The notes: generated by a model from the sequence alone, not told the origin. 64,000 bases of DNA from Streptomyces sp. NBC_01233 (GCF_035989305.1 NZ_CP108514.1:5870501-5934500), one strand, 5' to 3'. Positions 16,736 to 28,380 are shown, counted from the first letter of the stretch. Made by a program: numbers and translations.

Positions 16736-19114
16736 TCAACGCCGCTCCTGTGCCCCCGGCAAGGGGAGCTCGAACCAGACCACCTTTCCGCTGCTCAGAC
16801 GGGTCGCACCCCAGCGGCGGGCCAGCCGGTTGACCAGGAACAGGCCGCGGCCGCCCTCGTCGGTGTCCCGCGCCCGGCGCTGGCGGGGCAGCTGCGGGGA
16901 GTCGTCGCCGACCTCGCAGCGCAGCACGTCCGTACGCAGCAGGCGCAGCGTCACGGGCCGCTCCGCGTACCGGACGGCATTGGTGACCACCTCGCTGACC
17001 AGCAGCTCCAGCGAGTCGCTCAGCTCCTCCAGGCCCCATCGGGTCAGCGCGCGGCGGGCGAACCGGCGGGCCCGCCCCGGAGCGGTCTCCTCCGGGTCCA
17101 GGAACCAGTACGCGACGTCACTGGGCGCGATCCCGTCGAAACGGGCCGCGAGCAGCGCGATGTCGTCGTCCCGGTCGCCCGGACCGAGCATGTCCAGCAC
17201 GTCGTCGCACAGGGCCTCCAGCGGCGGCGGGTGGTCCAGGCCGGTCAGCTGGGCGGTGGTGGCCAGCCGCTCGCGCAGCTGCTCGATGCCGGTCCACACG
17301 TCCCGCAGGCGCGACTCCACCAGGCCGTCGGTGTAGAGGAGCAGGGTGGCCCCGGCGGGCGCGTCCAGCTCCACGGCCTCGAAGTCCACGCCGCCGACGC
17401 CGATGGGCGCGCCGGGCGGTACGCGGAGCACCTCGGCGCGGCCGCCCAGGTGCAGCAGCACCGGCGGCGGGTGGCCGGCATTGGCGATGGTGATCCGGTG
17501 CGCGACCGGATCGTAGACGGCGTACAGGCAGGTGGCCATGCGGTCGGAGCCCAGGCGCTGCGCCTGCTCGTCCAGGTGGTGCAGGACCTCGGCGGGCGGC
17601 AGGTCCAGCTGCGCGAGGGTCTGCGCCGTGGTCCGGAGCTGGCCCATGATCGCGGCGGAGGTCATGGAGTGGCCCATGACGTCGCCCACGACGAGCGCGA
17701 CCCGGCTGCCGGGCAGCGGTATGGCGTCGTACCAGTCGCCGCCGACCCGCGCCGTCTCGGCGGCGGGCAGGTAGCGGGAGGCCAGGCGCACCCCGGTGGG
17801 CTGCGGGAGGCTGTCGGGCAGCATCGTGCGCTGCAGCTCGTCGGCGATGTACGCCTCACGGCCGTACAGGACGGCCTTGTCGATGCCCAGCGCGGTGTGG
17901 GTGGCCAGCTGGGCGGCGACCAGGAGGTCGTTCTGCTCGAAGGCGGGCCGCTCCGGGCTGCGCAGGAAGACGGCGGCGCCGATCACCCGTCGGCGGCCGC
18001 GCAGGGGCGCGAGCACGGCCCGGTTGCCGCGCGGCAGCGGATGGTCCACGCCGAGCAGTTCGGGCAGCGCGGCCCGGGCGGCGGCGGAGGACCCGAAGAC
18101 GGGCCGTACGCCGCGCAGCACCTCGGCGAGCGCGCCGCCGGGCCGGATCTCGCACAGCTCGGCCGCCGGCAGGTCACCCTGCGGGCCGACCAGCGGCAGC
18201 TGGCTGAAGTCGAGCTCGCCGGCGGCCCCCGCGGCCCCGGCGAGGTCCATCCCCGCCCCGATGGTGCTGCTGATGTCCGTCAGGTCGTCGATCGGCCGGA
18301 GCCGGTCGGTGCGCCGGAGCCTTAAGACGACCGGGCCGACGGGCCGCTCGTCGCCGACCGGGAGCGGATCGCGCAGGTAGACGAGGATGGCGTCCGAGAA
18401 GGTGGGCACGGTGGCCCGGCACAGGCCGAGCACGATCTCGTCGAGGTCGATGCCGCGGGCGATCCGCCGGGTGGCGGCGCCCACGAAACGCAGCCGGTCC
18501 CCTTCGCGGCGCGCGGCGGTCGCCTCTCCGGCGCCTGCGACCGGTATGGCGGTTCCGCCGCCGTGGCGTTCGCCTCCGGCGCGGTACCCGCTGTTCTGCC
18601 CGGCGCTCTCGTCCCCACCGGCCGCGGCGTCGGTCCCCGGCGAGGCCGGGTGACGGGCGGCCCCGCCGTCCGCGGTCCGCTGCCCGGCGTTGCCGGGGTC
18701 GAGGCCGTCACCGCGCGGGCGGGGCGGCTCGGAGGGGTCGCCGTGCCCGGCGGTGGCGCCCGCGGCGTTGCGGGCGGCCGCGCCGTCCCGCAGCCGGACG
18801 CCGTCCTGGCCTTGGCCCTGAACCGGGTCCGAGGCGGCCGGGCCGCGGGACTCGCCCGGCGCGGGAGCCTTGCGGCGGGGCCGGGGGAGTCCGGCGGACC
18901 CGGCCGCGCCCGCCGCGGAGCGGGCCGAGCGCGCGTCGGAAGCCGCCGCGGCCGCGCCGCTGCCCGGTTCTGCGGCATGGCCGGAGCCGGCGCTCGGCGC
19001 ATGCGTGCGTACGGCCTCGGCGGCGATGGGCGCCTTGCCGTGGCCGGCGTCGTCCGTACCTCCGCCGGAGGCGACGGGCTGCGGGCCCTCCTGGGAGGTG
19101 GGGTACTCCGTCAC
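16736..19114 (-). CDS. SpoIIE-type PP2C phosphatase with GAF and RsbW-like ATPase domains
   Basis: 792 residues. Residues 1-240 are a low-complexity Ala/Gly/Pro-rich region. A GAF-like sensor starts near GDRLRFVGAATRRIARGIDL. The PP2C/SpoIIE domain has GGDWYDAIPLPG, VVGDVMGHSMTSAAIMGQLR, LLLYTDGLVE and DDDIALLAARF, which supply the metal-binding Asp residues. The C-terminal HATPase_c domain has LLVSEVVTNAVRYAERP (N-box) and DEGGRGLFLVNRLARRWG (G-box). Such proteins switch anti-anti-sigma factor phosphorylation. GTG at 19114 (VTEYPTSQEGPQ) is preferred; an ATG at 19201 without a ribosome binding site is possible. Confidence 0.9.
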   Translation of the reverse strand: MTEYPTSQEGPQPVASGGGTDDAGHGKAPIAAEAVRTHAPSAGSGHAAEPGSGAAAAASDARSARSAAGAAGSAGLPRPRRKAPAPGESRGPAASDPVQGQGQDGVRLRDGAAARNAAGATAGHGDPSEPPRPRGDGLDPGNAGQRTADGGAARHPASPGTDAAAGGDESAGQNSGYRAGGERHGGGTAIPVAGAGEATAARREGDRLRFVGAATRRIARGIDLDEIVLGLCRATVPTFSDAILVYLRDPLPVGDERPVGPVVLRLRRTDRLRPIDDLTDISSTIGAGMDLAGAAGAAGELDFSQLPLVGPQGDLPAAELCEIRPGGALAEVLRGVRPVFGSSAAARAALPELLGVDHPLPRGNRAVLAPLRGRRRVIGAAVFLRSPERPAFEQNDLLVAAQLATHTALGIDKAVLYGREAYIADELQRTMLPDSLPQPTGVRLASRYLPAAETARVGGDWYDAIPLPGSRVALVVGDVMGHSMTSAAIMGQLRTTAQTLAQLDLPPAEVLHHLDEQAQRLGSDRMATCLYAVYDPVAHRITIANAGHPPPVLLHLGGRAEVLRVPPGAPIGVGGVDFEAVELDAPAGATLLLYTDGLVESRLRDVWTGIEQLRERLATTAQLTGLDHPPPLEALCDDVLDMLGPGDRDDDIALLAARFDGIAPSDVAYWFLDPEETAPGRARRFARRALTRWGLEELSDSLELLVSEVVTNAVRYAERPVTLRLLRTDVLRCEVGDDSPQLPRQRRARDTDEGGRGLFLVNRLARRWGATRLSSGKVVWFELPLPGAQERR

Positions 19115-19358
19115 GCGTGGAATTCCGTCCGTTTGCGCTCGATGTGCGCTGCACTCAACTCGGTCAGTCGCGGTATACCCGCTCAGCGGCCCGGGCACCA
19201 TCGCCCCGAGGTTCCTCTTTGCCTCTCGCCCCGCGTCGACCTCCCGTCAGGTTCCGCGTGCGGTACGACACTTGTGCATGCACGGCCCGAACGCACCGTC
19301 CCGCGCTACCTCACGGAGCACGATCCTACGTTTGAACCCCGGGGGCGCATCAAGGGTC

Positions 19359-20078
19359 TCATGAGGTCATATGCGCCGGGGCCCGGTCCCAGTCCTCCGG
19401 AAGGGCCGGAATTCTCCAGGCGGGATCCGGCCGCCAGTCCTGCCAGCCGTCGGAGAACGGAGCTCCCCATTCCTTGATCACCTCGACCGCCGCGCGACCG
19501 GCGTGCCGGACCCGCAGCGCCTGCTCCCGGTCCATCAGGCCGGACCGCTGCGCCTGGGCGAACTCGTCCTCGTCCAGCCACTTCCAGCTGCGGTCCGGGT
19601 AGACGGCGATGTCGAGGAAGTGGTCCACGGAATCCACCCCGCCGGCCCACCGCGACCGCGGCTCCTCCAGGTTCACGTACCAGTTCTTGAACCGCCAGCC
19701 GTGTCCCCAGAACAGCCACACCGACCACGGGTCCCCGGGCCGGGCCAGCTTCAGCACCCCGCCGCCGAACCAGCGCGAGCGCACGGTCGTCCGCGGCGCG
19801 GTGTAGCGGGTGGCGAGCGGTTCCTCGTGGACGGGGGTGCCGTCGGCCAGGACCGGCTTGACGCACTCGGTGCCCGGGGCCATCCAGACGGCCAGCAGCT
19901 CGTCCGCGTCCTGAACCACCGTCACCGGGCGGCAGATGTGCACCGGGCCCTTCAGCCCCGGGGCGTGGTCGCGGTAGCGCCAGAGGATCTGCTCCCCGGG
20001 CGCCCAGCGCATGCCCTGCGCGGGGCCCTGCGGCGCGCCCTGCGCCGAGCCGCTCCCGGGCTTGAAGGTACCTGTCAT
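19359..20078 (-). CDS. DUF402 / FomD-like protein (possible nucleotide phosphatase)
   Basis: 239 residues. The core (about residues 25-190) has the DUF402 barrel pattern WYVNLEEP...DHFLDIAVYPDRSWKWLDEDEF, in which the acidic residues bind divalent metal. The family includes FomD (fosfomycin pathway) and a nucleoside tri/diphosphatase of staphylococci. An N-terminal GPAQGMRWAPGEQILWRYRD segment and a C-terminal extension complete it. The substrate in this organism is unknown. It stands between the phosphatase gene and fumC, all on the minus strand, with a hairpin between it and fumC. Confidence 0.82.
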   Translation of the reverse strand: MTGTFKPGSGSAQGAPQGPAQGMRWAPGEQILWRYRDHAPGLKGPVHICRPVTVVQDADELLAVWMAPGTECVKPVLADGTPVHEEPLATRYTAPRTTVRSRWFGGGVLKLARPGDPWSVWLFWGHGWRFKNWYVNLEEPRSRWAGGVDSVDHFLDIAVYPDRSWKWLDEDEFAQAQRSGLMDREQALRVRHAGRAAVEVIKEWGAPFSDGWQDWRPDPAWRIPALPEDWDRAPAHMTS

Positions 20079-20153
20079 GCGGAGATCTTAGGGCGGGGGC
20101 CCGCGCCCCCGCTGCGGTGCAGGTCACTGGGGGGTTGGCGGACGGGAATCGAC

Positions 20154-20185
20154 CGGATCCGGCCCCCGCCCGGGGGCCGGGTCCG
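20154..20185 (-). terminator. Terminator hairpin after fumC
   Basis: CGGATCCGGCCCCCG (20154-20168) and CGGGGGCCGGGTCCG (20171-20185) form a 15-bp stem with one wobble and a 2-base gap, immediately 3' of the fumC stop. Confidence 0.8.
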
Positions 20186-20190
20186 CCCGG

Positions 20191-21594
20191 TCACGGGTGC
20201 GTCATGCGCAGCACGTCCAGGGCCTCGTCGAGCTGCTCCAGGGTGAGGGCGCCGCGCTCCACGTAGCCGGACTCCAGGACGACCTCCCTGATCGTCTTCC
20301 GCTCGGCGAGGGACCGCTTGGCCACCTTGGCGGCCTCCTCGTAGCCGATGTAGCGGTTGAGCGGGGTCACCACGGAGGGCGAGGACTCGGCGTATTCCCT
20401 GGCCCGCGCCTCGTTGGCGGTGATCCCGTCCACCGTGCGGTCGGCCAGCAGGCGGCTCGCGCTGCCGAGCAGCCGGATCGATTCGAGGAGGTTCCTGGCC
20501 ATCACCGGGAGCATCACGTTGAGCTCGAAGTTGCCGGCCGCGCCCGCCACCGCGACGGTCGCGTCGTTCCCCATGACCTGTGCGGCGACCATCAGGACGG
20601 CTTCCGGGACCACCGGATTGACCTTCCCGGGCATGATCGAGGAGCCGGGCTGGAGATCCGGGAGATTGATTTCGGCCAAACCGGTGCGCGGCCCGGAGGC
20701 CATCCAGCGCAGGTCGTTGGAGATCTTGGTGAGCGAGACGGCGACCGTACGGAGCATCCCGGAGGTCTCCACCAGCGCGTCCCGTGCCCCCTGGGCCTCG
20801 AAGTGGTCGCGGGCCTCGGTGAGCGGCAGCCCGGTGGCGGCCGCCACCTCGGTGATCACGGCGGCGGAGAATCCGGCCGGGGTGTTGATCCCGGTGCCCA
20901 CCGCGGTGCCGCCCAGCGGCAGTTCGGCGAGGCGGGGGAGGGCCGCGCGCAGCCGCTCGACGCCGTAGCGGATCTGGGCCGCGTACCCGCCGAACTCCTG
21001 GCCCAGGGTGACGGGTGTGGCGTCCATCAGGTGGGTCCGCCCGGCCTTGACCACCTGGGCGAACTCGGCCGCCTTGCGCTCCAGCGCGGCGGCGAGGTGC
21101 TCCAGGGCCGGGATCAGCTCGCCGGTGACGGAGGCGGTGGCGGCGATGTGGATGGACGACGGAAAGACGTCGTTGGAGCTCTGCGAGGCGTTGACGTGGT
21201 CGTTGGGGTGCACCTCCCGGCCGAGCCGCTCGGTGGCGAGGGTGGCGATCACTTCGTTCGTGTTCATGTTGGACGAGGTCCCGGAGCCGGTCTGGAAGAC
21301 GTCCACGGGGAAGTGGTCGTCCCAGCGGCCGTCCGCGACCTCGGCGGCGGCGGACCGGATCGCGTCGGCGACGTCCCGGTCGACGACGCCCAGCCGCGCG
21401 TTCACCGCGGCGGCCGCGGCCTTGATGCGGGCGAGGGCCTCGATGTGGGCGCGTTCCAACCGCTGCCCGGACATGGGGAAGTTCTCCACCGCGCGCTGGG
21501 TCTGGGCGCGCCACTTGGCGTGCAGGGGCACCCGTACGTCGCCCATGGAGTCGTGCTCGATCCGGAACGCGTCGGCCTGCTGATGTTCGGTCAT
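20191..21594 (-). CDS. fumC: Class II fumarate hydratase
   Basis: 467 residues, iron-independent tetrameric fumarase of the TCA cycle (fumarate to L-malate). The start [20 protein letters not shown] has GAGGAGG 11 bases upstream. Fumarase/aspartase motifs are present: [34 protein letters not shown] with the catalytic region, [11 protein letters not shown], and the superfamily signature [12 protein letters not shown]. Length fits the family. A second, unrelated class I fumarase lies at 25238-26902. The open frame extends far upstream only because of GC bias. Confidence 0.96.
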   Translation of the reverse strand: MTEHQQADAFRIEHDSMGDVRVPLHAKWRAQTQRAVENFPMSGQRLERAHIEALARIKAAAAAVNARLGVVDRDVADAIRSAAAEVADGRWDDHFPVDVFQTGSGTSSNMNTNEVIATLATERLGREVHPNDHVNASQSSNDVFPSSIHIAATASVTGELIPALEHLAAALERKAAEFAQVVKAGRTHLMDATPVTLGQEFGGYAAQIRYGVERLRAALPRLAELPLGGTAVGTGINTPAGFSAAVITEVAAATGLPLTEARDHFEAQGARDALVETSGMLRTVAVSLTKISNDLRWMASGPRTGLAEINLPDLQPGSSIMPGKVNPVVPEAVLMVAAQVMGNDATVAVAGAAGNFELNVMLPVMARNLLESIRLLGSASRLLADRTVDGITANEARAREYAESSPSVVTPLNRYIGYEEAAKVAKRSLAERKTIREVVLESGYVERGALTLEQLDEALDVLRMTHP

Positions 21595-21702
21595 TTTCCC
21601 GGCCTCCTCAAAAACTTGAGCAATTGTCTTGTTCGAAGTGTTCCCAACTCCCCTACCGGCCAGTAAATACCGTGGGTAACACTGACATCCGGGGAGGCGT
21701 TC

Positions 21703-23229
21703 ATGGCACGTGCACGTACGAGACCCATGCTCAGATCTACCTTCGCCGCCGTCGCGGCGATCGCGGCCGCCCTGGGCGGCGTCACCGCCATCACCCCCAT
21801 GGCCCAGGCGGCGACCCCCGCAGGGGCCGTCACCCCCCTCCCGCCCGAGCTGGAGGCGATCCGCGCCGCGGAGGCCGTCAAGATCTACGGCGACGCCGCC
21901 GTCCGCCCGCTGAACGAGCGCAAGACCGGCCTGATCTCGCTGGGCGACAGCGAGATATCGGGCGAGGGCGTCGGCAACTACGACCCGGCGACCAACACGC
22001 CGAGCAACCAGTGCCACCGCTCGCCCGACTCGGCGATCCACCGCACCGGCATCCCGGCCGACCTCACCTTCAACGTCGCCTGCTCCGGCGGCTACACGGG
22101 CAACATCAGGATCGGCGGCAGCAAGCAGTACGCCGACGAGCTGGTGCAGAGCGACAGCCTGGCCATCAAGGCCCGCAACACGAAGATCAAGATGGTCCTG
22201 CTGGTCGCCGGGGCCAACGACGACCTGCAGTTCGGCCCGGTCATGACCGACTGCGTGACCCGCTGGGTGCTCAGCCAGGGCACCTGCGAGCCCAAGTACG
22301 GGCCCGGCTGGCAGGGGCGCGTCGACGGGCTGAAGCCCAAGGTGGAGGCCACGGTCGCGGACCTCAAGACGGTCATGCGCGACGCCGGTTACGCCGACTC
22401 CGACTACAAGCTGGTCGTGATGGGCTACCCCAGCCCCATCGGGCCCGACTTCTACGACAACCCGAACTTCCCCGGCAAGCTGCCCGGCGGCTGCGCCGGC
22501 TACGACTCCGACGCCACCTGGGGCCGCAACTACGCGGTGCCCACCTTCGAGAAGGGCATGCGTGCGGCGGCCCTCGCCTCCGGCGCCACCTACCTGGACA
22601 ACTCGCGGCTCTTCCACGGGCACGAGGTGTGCATGGAGGACACCTGGGCCCGCGGGCTCTACCTGGACCTCGGGGACCACTTCCCGTGGGACGAGAACAC
22701 CGCCCGCCAGTTCTTCCACCCCAACTACCGGGGCCACGGCGCCTTCGCGTCCTGTCTGACCCAGCTCTACAGCTCGGGCCTGCGCGAGGCCTCCTGCGCC
22801 GACCCCGCGAGCACCGGGACGCCCGTCCTGCAGGCCGGGGCCTGGGACGACAAGTTCAAGCCCCTGAAGAACGAGGCGACCGGCAACTGCCTCGACTCCT
22901 TCGGCGGCTCCAGCGCCAACGAGACGAAGATCGTGGGCTGGGACTGCCACGGCGGCCGGAACCAGAGCTGGTGGTACGACGCCACCCGCAAGTCCGTCCA
23001 CATCGAGCTGACCCAGGACCGCTGCCTCGACGCTCCGGGCGCCACCTACGGCTCCGGCACCGGCCTGATCATCTGGAACTGCCACGGCGGCGCGAACCAG
23101 CAGTTCGTCCGCGACGGCGCCACCCTCAGCCCCGCCGCCGCCCCGGGCATGTGCCTGACGGTGGCCGCCGCCCACGAACCGCTGCGCCTGCAGACCTGCA
23201 ACGGTTCCGCCAACCAGCGCTTCGTCTGA
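21703..23229 (+). CDS. Secreted SGNH hydrolase with C-terminal ricin-type lectin domain
   Basis: 508 residues. Signal peptide about 1-36 ending ITPMAQA. The SGNH hydrolase domain has block [12 protein letters not shown] with the nucleophile Ser, and a late [10 protein letters not shown] block that supplies the catalytic His. Residues about 380-508 form a ricin B-like beta-trefoil with three repeats (GNCLDSFGG...[16 protein letters not shown]...[16 protein letters not shown]...NQRFV), each with the Q-x-W/F type end. Likely an extracellular esterase that binds polysaccharide. GGGGAGG lies 7 bases before the ATG. Divergent from fumC. Confidence 0.9.
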   Translation: MARARTRPMLRSTFAAVAAIAAALGGVTAITPMAQAATPAGAVTPLPPELEAIRAAEAVKIYGDAAVRPLNERKTGLISLGDSEISGEGVGNYDPATNTPSNQCHRSPDSAIHRTGIPADLTFNVACSGGYTGNIRIGGSKQYADELVQSDSLAIKARNTKIKMVLLVAGANDDLQFGPVMTDCVTRWVLSQGTCEPKYGPGWQGRVDGLKPKVEATVADLKTVMRDAGYADSDYKLVVMGYPSPIGPDFYDNPNFPGKLPGGCAGYDSDATWGRNYAVPTFEKGMRAAALASGATYLDNSRLFHGHEVCMEDTWARGLYLDLGDHFPWDENTARQFFHPNYRGHGAFASCLTQLYSSGLREASCADPASTGTPVLQAGAWDDKFKPLKNEATGNCLDSFGGSSANETKIVGWDCHGGRNQSWWYDATRKSVHIELTQDRCLDAPGATYGSGTGLIIWNCHGGANQQFVRDGATLSPAAAPGMCLTVAAAHEPLRLQTCNGSANQRFV

Positions 23230-23288
23230 CCCCGCCCCGATCCGCCCGTACGACCCCCCACGCCCGGCCGGCGCACCCCGGCCGGGTG

Positions 23289-24056
23289 TCACATGTCGCG
23301 CAGCAGCTTGCGTACCTCCCGCGGCCGGTTGGTGATCAGCGTGTCGACGCCGAGGCGCAGGCACAGCTCCACGTCCTCCGGCTCGTCCACGGTCCACACC
23401 CGTACGGAGAGCCCCTTGGCCTTCAGCCGGGCCACCAGCCCCGGGTCCCGGCGCACGAGGTCGATGCCCGGGCCCGCGTGCGTCGCGTACGGCGGACGTA
23501 CCGGGCGCAGCCGCCGCTCCATCAGGTAGACGGCGGGCAGGCCGGGCGCGAGCCGGTGCAGCCGGGTCAGCGCGCTCCGCGAGAAGCTCATCACCTCGAC
23601 GCGGCCGCTCGCCCCGTCGGCCAGCCCGTACTCCCGGAGCATCCGCACCAGTTCGGCCTCCAGCCGGCCGCCCGCTCGCGTCGGGTGCTTGGTCTCGACG
23701 GCCAGCCCGACCGGCCGGGGCGCGGCCAGCGCCTCCCGGAGCAGGTCCTCGAAGAGCAGCACCCGGGCCCCGCGGTGCTCCTCGCCCTTCCACCCGCCGA
23801 AGTCGAGGGCGCGCAGCTCCTCGTACGTCATCTCGGACACGACCCCGCGCCCGTCGGAGGTCCGCTCGACGCGCCGGTCGTGCACGCACACCAGCCGCTG
23901 ATCGGCGGTGAGCCGCACATCGCACTCCAGCGCGTCGGCCCCGTCGGCGATGGCCTGCCGGTAGGCGGCCAGGGTGTGCTCGGGGTGCTCGTGGGAGGCC
24001 CCGCGATGGGCGACCACGCGCACGGCGCGTTCGGTGCGGAGGTGCGTCTGCGTCAT
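23289..24056 (-). CDS. Glycerophosphodiester phosphodiesterase (GDPD family)
   Basis: 255 residues, with a TIM-barrel GDPD domain. [14 protein letters not shown] supplies the catalytic His and the conserved E-N/H-T motif. [22 protein letters not shown] gives the metal-binding E-x-D and the second catalytic His. [20 protein letters not shown] and [11 protein letters not shown] are the typical C-terminal motifs. It hydrolyses glycerophosphodiesters to glycerol 3-phosphate and an alcohol. No signal peptide is seen, so it is likely cytosolic. Divergent from the next small gene. Confidence 0.92.
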   Translation of the reverse strand: MTQTHLRTERAVRVVAHRGASHEHPEHTLAAYRQAIADGADALECDVRLTADQRLVCVHDRRVERTSDGRGVVSEMTYEELRALDFGGWKGEEHRGARVLLFEDLLREALAAPRPVGLAVETKHPTRAGGRLEAELVRMLREYGLADGASGRVEVMSFSRSALTRLHRLAPGLPAVYLMERRLRPVRPPYATHAGPGIDLVRRDPGLVARLKAKGLSVRVWTVDEPEDVELCLRLGVDTLITNRPREVRKLLRDM

Positions 24057-24109
24057 GCCCCAGACGTTATCCGGATGCGCGGGACGCCCCGGTACCGCAT
24101 CCTGCCCGG

Positions 24110-24466
24110 ATGGCCGAACAGCAGGTGTACGCGACCTTTCACTGCGAGCCGTGCGAGGAGTGCGTCCAGGAGGACTGGCAGTTCATCCGGGACGGCGAGC
24201 TGCACTGGGCGGGGTTCGAGCACTGCCCGCGGTACGAGGTCTACGCCTGCGACGACGGCCGGGGCGTACCGCCGCCGCGGGTCCGGGAGCGCATCGTGGC
24301 CCGGGAGGGCGCGGTCCACCTGCCGGTCGGCGGGCCCGACGGGGTGCCGATCGCGCTGCTGCGCCGGGTGTACGGGCTGAGCATCGCCGAGGTCGTCGCC
24401 GCGCGGACGACGGGGTACCGGGCCACCCCCGTTGAGGCCCGGTACCTGCTGTCTCCGACGTCGTGA
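24110..24466 (+). CDS. Small cysteine-containing protein of unknown function
   Basis: 118 residues. The N-terminal half contains a Cys cluster (FHCEPCEECVQEDW) and two more Cys (EHCPRYEVYACDD), which could bind zinc. The C-terminal part has a short helix-turn-helix-like stretch, GLSIAEVVAARTTGYRATPV. I do not recognise a named family. The start ATG at 24110 has CCCGG only, so initiation may be leaderless or weak. The stop abuts the convergent stop of the next gene (24464-24469). Confidence 0.7.
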   Translation: MAEQQVYATFHCEPCEECVQEDWQFIRDGELHWAGFEHCPRYEVYACDDGRGVPPPRVRERIVAREGAVHLPVGGPDGVPIALLRRVYGLSIAEVVAARTTGYRATPVEARYLLSPTS

Positions 24467-25099
24467 CTACGACTTCGGTTGCGGGGCCAGCGGAGCGGGC
24501 GTGATCTTGTAGCTGCCCTTGGTGACCTCCGTGAAGGGGGCCGGGGCCATGCAGGTGCCCACCGTGCCCTCGGCGACCGTGCCGTCCGGCTTCACGTCGA
24601 CGTTGGCGACGCCCCAGGAGAACCCGACGCGGTCCGGCTCGCCGCGCTGGCCGTCCTGGACGCTGATGCCGATCCGCTTGCCGTCCCAGCCGACGTTGGA
24701 GGTCGTGACCACGGCGGTGAGGGTGGCGGTCTTGCCGCCCGTGACCAGGCAGTCCACCTCGGCCTCGGCGGTGGCGGTGAAGCCGGACTCCGTGAAGTAG
24801 TGGGAGATGGTCACCCGGCCCCGCGCGTCCGTCGGCAGGCCCTTCTCGCCTCCCGGGGCCGGGAACGGCCTGGTCCACGGGGTCGACACGGCGTCGACCG
24901 TGAAGCGGATGTCGTCCTTGGCGGAGTAGGGGAAGAAGATCGTGCCGCCCCCCTGCACGGAGGCGGGCTTCGGCGCGGCCTGCGCAGCCGGGGTGGCCGG
25001 GGCGGCGGGGGCGGCCGGGGCGGGGGCCGCCGCGACCAGGCAGGCCACGAGCGCGGCGGCGGTTCCGGCGAGGATGAGGGCGCTTCTGCGGTTCTTCAT
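24467..25099 (-). CDS. Secreted protein of unknown function
   Basis: 210 residues. A clear Sec signal peptide (MKNRRSALILAGTAAALVAC) is followed by an Ala/Pro-rich linker (about residues 25-48). The mature domain (about 50-210) is rich in beta-type sequence, with two Cys (EVDCLVTGG, GTCMAPAP) that could form a disulfide. The Cys at position 20 lies in a hydrophobic stretch without a clear lipobox. No named family was recognised. Good codon bias and a convergent partner support it as a real gene. Confidence 0.75.
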   Translation of the reverse strand: MKNRRSALILAGTAAALVACLVAAAPAPAAPAAPATPAAQAAPKPASVQGGGTIFFPYSAKDDIRFTVDAVSTPWTRPFPAPGGEKGLPTDARGRVTISHYFTESGFTATAEAEVDCLVTGGKTATLTAVVTTSNVGWDGKRIGISVQDGQRGEPDRVGFSWGVANVDVKPDGTVAEGTVGTCMAPAPFTEVTKGSYKITPAPLAPQPKS

Positions 25100-25192
25100 G
25101 GCGAACTCCCGTGTTCCAAGGGCTGTTTGGTTACAGGAAGAGCCTCGCCGGGAGCCCGCCGTCCTGCCATCTGCCGATGGGCGGACATGCGC

Positions 25193-25226
25193 GAGGGCTC
25201 CTCCCCCGTTCGGGGGAGGAGCCCTC
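25193..25226. terminator. Strong 15-bp hairpin terminator
   Basis: GAGGGCTCCTCCCCC - GTTC - GGGGGAGGAGCCCTC, directly after the class I fumarase stop (minus strand) and before the secreted-protein gene. Confidence 0.92.
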
Positions 25227-25237
25227 GGTCAGGCGCG

Positions 25238-26902
<1,665 letters not shown>

Positions 26903-26930
26903 CGTGTGGCCAATCCTCACTCGGCAGACA

Positions 26931-26954
26931 GCGCTGGCGACCAATTGGCAGCGC
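26931..26954. promoter_or_regulatory. Inverted repeat upstream of class I fumarase
   Basis: GCGCTG (26931-26936) and CAGCGC (26949-26954) flank CCAATTGG (26941-26948). It lies between the fumarase start and the divergent DUF1707 gene. Possible operator or promoter element; low certainty. Confidence 0.3.
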
Positions 26955-27051
26955 AGTCCACCAGCGTAGAACCTCCCGGCGGGGACGTGTCTGTGAGGTA
27001 AGGCTCACTCGGTAGTATCGCGATCTATCGTGTCTCGCTATGCTGGGTGCC

Positions 27052-27717
27052 GTGGACCTGGAAAAGCAACCCGCCGCCCCCGCAGCCGCAGCCTCTCCCG
27101 CCGAGCTGCGCGCCTCCGACGCCGACCGGGACCGGATCGCGCAGATCCTCGGCGACGCCCTCGCCGAAGGCCGACTGACCTCCGACGAGCACTCCGAGCG
27201 CCTCGACTCGCTGTACGCCTTCAAGACGGTCGGCGAGCTGGAAGGTCTCGTACGGGATCTGCCCGCACCCGGCGGCGCCCATGCCCCGTTCGCGACGGCG
27301 GGCCCCACGGCGCCGGCCGGCGGCCCCGCGGAGACGATCGTCGCCGTGTGCAGCAGCTCCGCCCGCAAGGGTCGCTGGCGGCCCGGCGCGCACACCCGCG
27401 CGGTCTCCGTGATGGGCGACATCAACATCGACCTCACCGAGGCCGTCTTCGAGCAGCAGGTCACCGAGATCAACGTGACCTGCGTCCTCGGAAACGTCGA
27501 GGTCCTGGTCCCGGAGAACGTCACCCTGCGCGGCTACGGCAGCGGGGTCCTCGGCAACTTCGAGGTGCGCGGCGAGAGCCGCGGGCAGAGCGACCCGCAG
27601 GCGCCGGTGGTGATCGTCCGGGGCTTCGCCCTGCTCGGCAACATCGAGGCACGGCCCAAACCGGGCGCCCGCCTGGTCGATCTGGCCCGCAAACTGCGCA
27701 AGCGCCTGGACGGCTGA
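27052..27717 (+). CDS. DUF1707 domain protein with LiaF-like C-terminal region
   Basis: About 221 residues from GTG 27052 (225 from ATG 27040, also possible; neither has a clear ribosome binding site). The N-terminal DUF1707 motif is ELRASDADRDRIAQILGDALAEGRLTSDEHSERL. The C-terminal half (about residues 105-205) has the alternating turns of the LiaF/DUF2154 fold (SVMGDINIDLT, ITCVLGNVEVLVPENV-like, GVLGNFEVRGE). No TM helix is seen. The family is widespread in actinobacteria and linked by homology to envelope-stress signalling, but the role is not established. It directly precedes the WhiB-like gene. Confidence 0.85.
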   Translation: MDLEKQPAAPAAAASPAELRASDADRDRIAQILGDALAEGRLTSDEHSERLDSLYAFKTVGELEGLVRDLPAPGGAHAPFATAGPTAPAGGPAETIVAVCSSSARKGRWRPGAHTRAVSVMGDINIDLTEAVFEQQVTEINVTCVLGNVEVLVPENVTLRGYGSGVLGNFEVRGESRGQSDPQAPVVIVRGFALLGNIEARPKPGARLVDLARKLRKRLDG

Positions 27718-27851
27718 AAGCCGCTCACGGCGAGGGTCGCGTTTCGGACGAACCCCCGGCGCCCGGCGGCACCCGGTGCATAGGGGCGCGTGCAGCGGGT
27801 AGGGACAGGTGCATCGTCTCTCGCTCGCGTACCCGTCGTCAGGAGTAGACC

Positions 27852-28220
27852 GTGCCGCATCCGCCGCATCAGTCCCTGAAGGTTGCCGCCGTGCCGAAAC
27901 CGCGGGTGCCGGCGAGGGCTGAGGACGGCCCATGGCATGCGGAGGCGGTGTGCCGCAGGGACGAGGCGGGGCTGTTCTTCGCCCCCTCCAAGGAGCCCAC
28001 GGCGGCCCGGCTCTCCCGCGAGGAGGCCGCCAAGCGCGTCTGTGCCCGCTGCCCGGTCATGGTCGCCTGCCGGCAGCACGCACTCCTCCAGCCCGAGCCG
28101 TACGGGGTCTGGGGAGGCCTCACCGCCGCCGAGCGCCGGGTGGTCCTGGCGCGCATGCGCCGCAGGGCGGCCGAGCTGCGCCAGGCCCCGGCGGCCGGCC
28201 CCGTCGCAGCCGCGGGCTAG
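27852..28220 (+). CDS. wblI: WhiB-like iron-sulfur regulator
   Basis: 122 residues. Four conserved Cys ligate a [4Fe-4S] cluster: AVCRRDEAGLFF, then VCARCPVMVACRQHAL (C-x2-C-x5-C). The G-V-W-G-G turn is present in PYGVWGGLTAAERR, followed by a basic C-terminus (RMRRRAAEL) for DNA or sigma-factor contact. The GTG start at 27852 has AGGAG 10 bases upstream. The symbol wblI follows the S. coelicolor homologue that I remember lying between DUF1707 and glpX; assigned on synteny and not certain. Confidence 0.9.
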   Translation: MPHPPHQSLKVAAVPKPRVPARAEDGPWHAEAVCRRDEAGLFFAPSKEPTAARLSREEAAKRVCARCPVMVACRQHALLQPEPYGVWGGLTAAERRVVLARMRRRAAELRQAPAAGPVAAAG

Positions 28221-28280
28221 CTCCCGCCGACGGCCGGCGCCGTCCGGGCCCGCACCGCGGCCGGCCGGGGGCTCACGCAG

Positions 28281-28332
28281 CCCCGTACGGGCCGCACAGC
28301 CCGTATGAGCCGCACAGTCCGCATGAGCCGCA
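28281..28332. repeat. Short tandem repeat downstream of the WhiB-like gene
   Basis: Three imperfect copies of an about 18-base unit: CCGTACGGGCCGCACAG, CCCGTATGAGCCGCACAG, TCCGCATGAGCCGCATG. Confidence 0.6.
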
Positions 28333-28343
28333 TGGACACGGCA

Positions 28344-28380
28344 GAGGGGCGGTCACCGCCGCACACGGTGACCGCCCCTC
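28344..28380. terminator. Bidirectional hairpin between WhiB-like gene and glpX
   Basis: GAGGGGCGGTCACCG (28344-28358) pairs perfectly with CGGTGACCGCCCCTC (28366-28380) around 7 bases, between convergent stops. Confidence 0.9.

Noticed and set aside
20191..23926. Very long minus-strand frame (over 1,200 codons) across fumC and the SGNH hydrolase
   Set aside because: Only the fumC part is a gene; the rest is antisense to the SGNH hydrolase and GDPD region, an effect of high GC.
28281..28332. CRISPR-like short repeats
   Set aside because: Units are directly adjacent, imperfect, and without spacers; a small tandem repeat only. No cas genes in the window.
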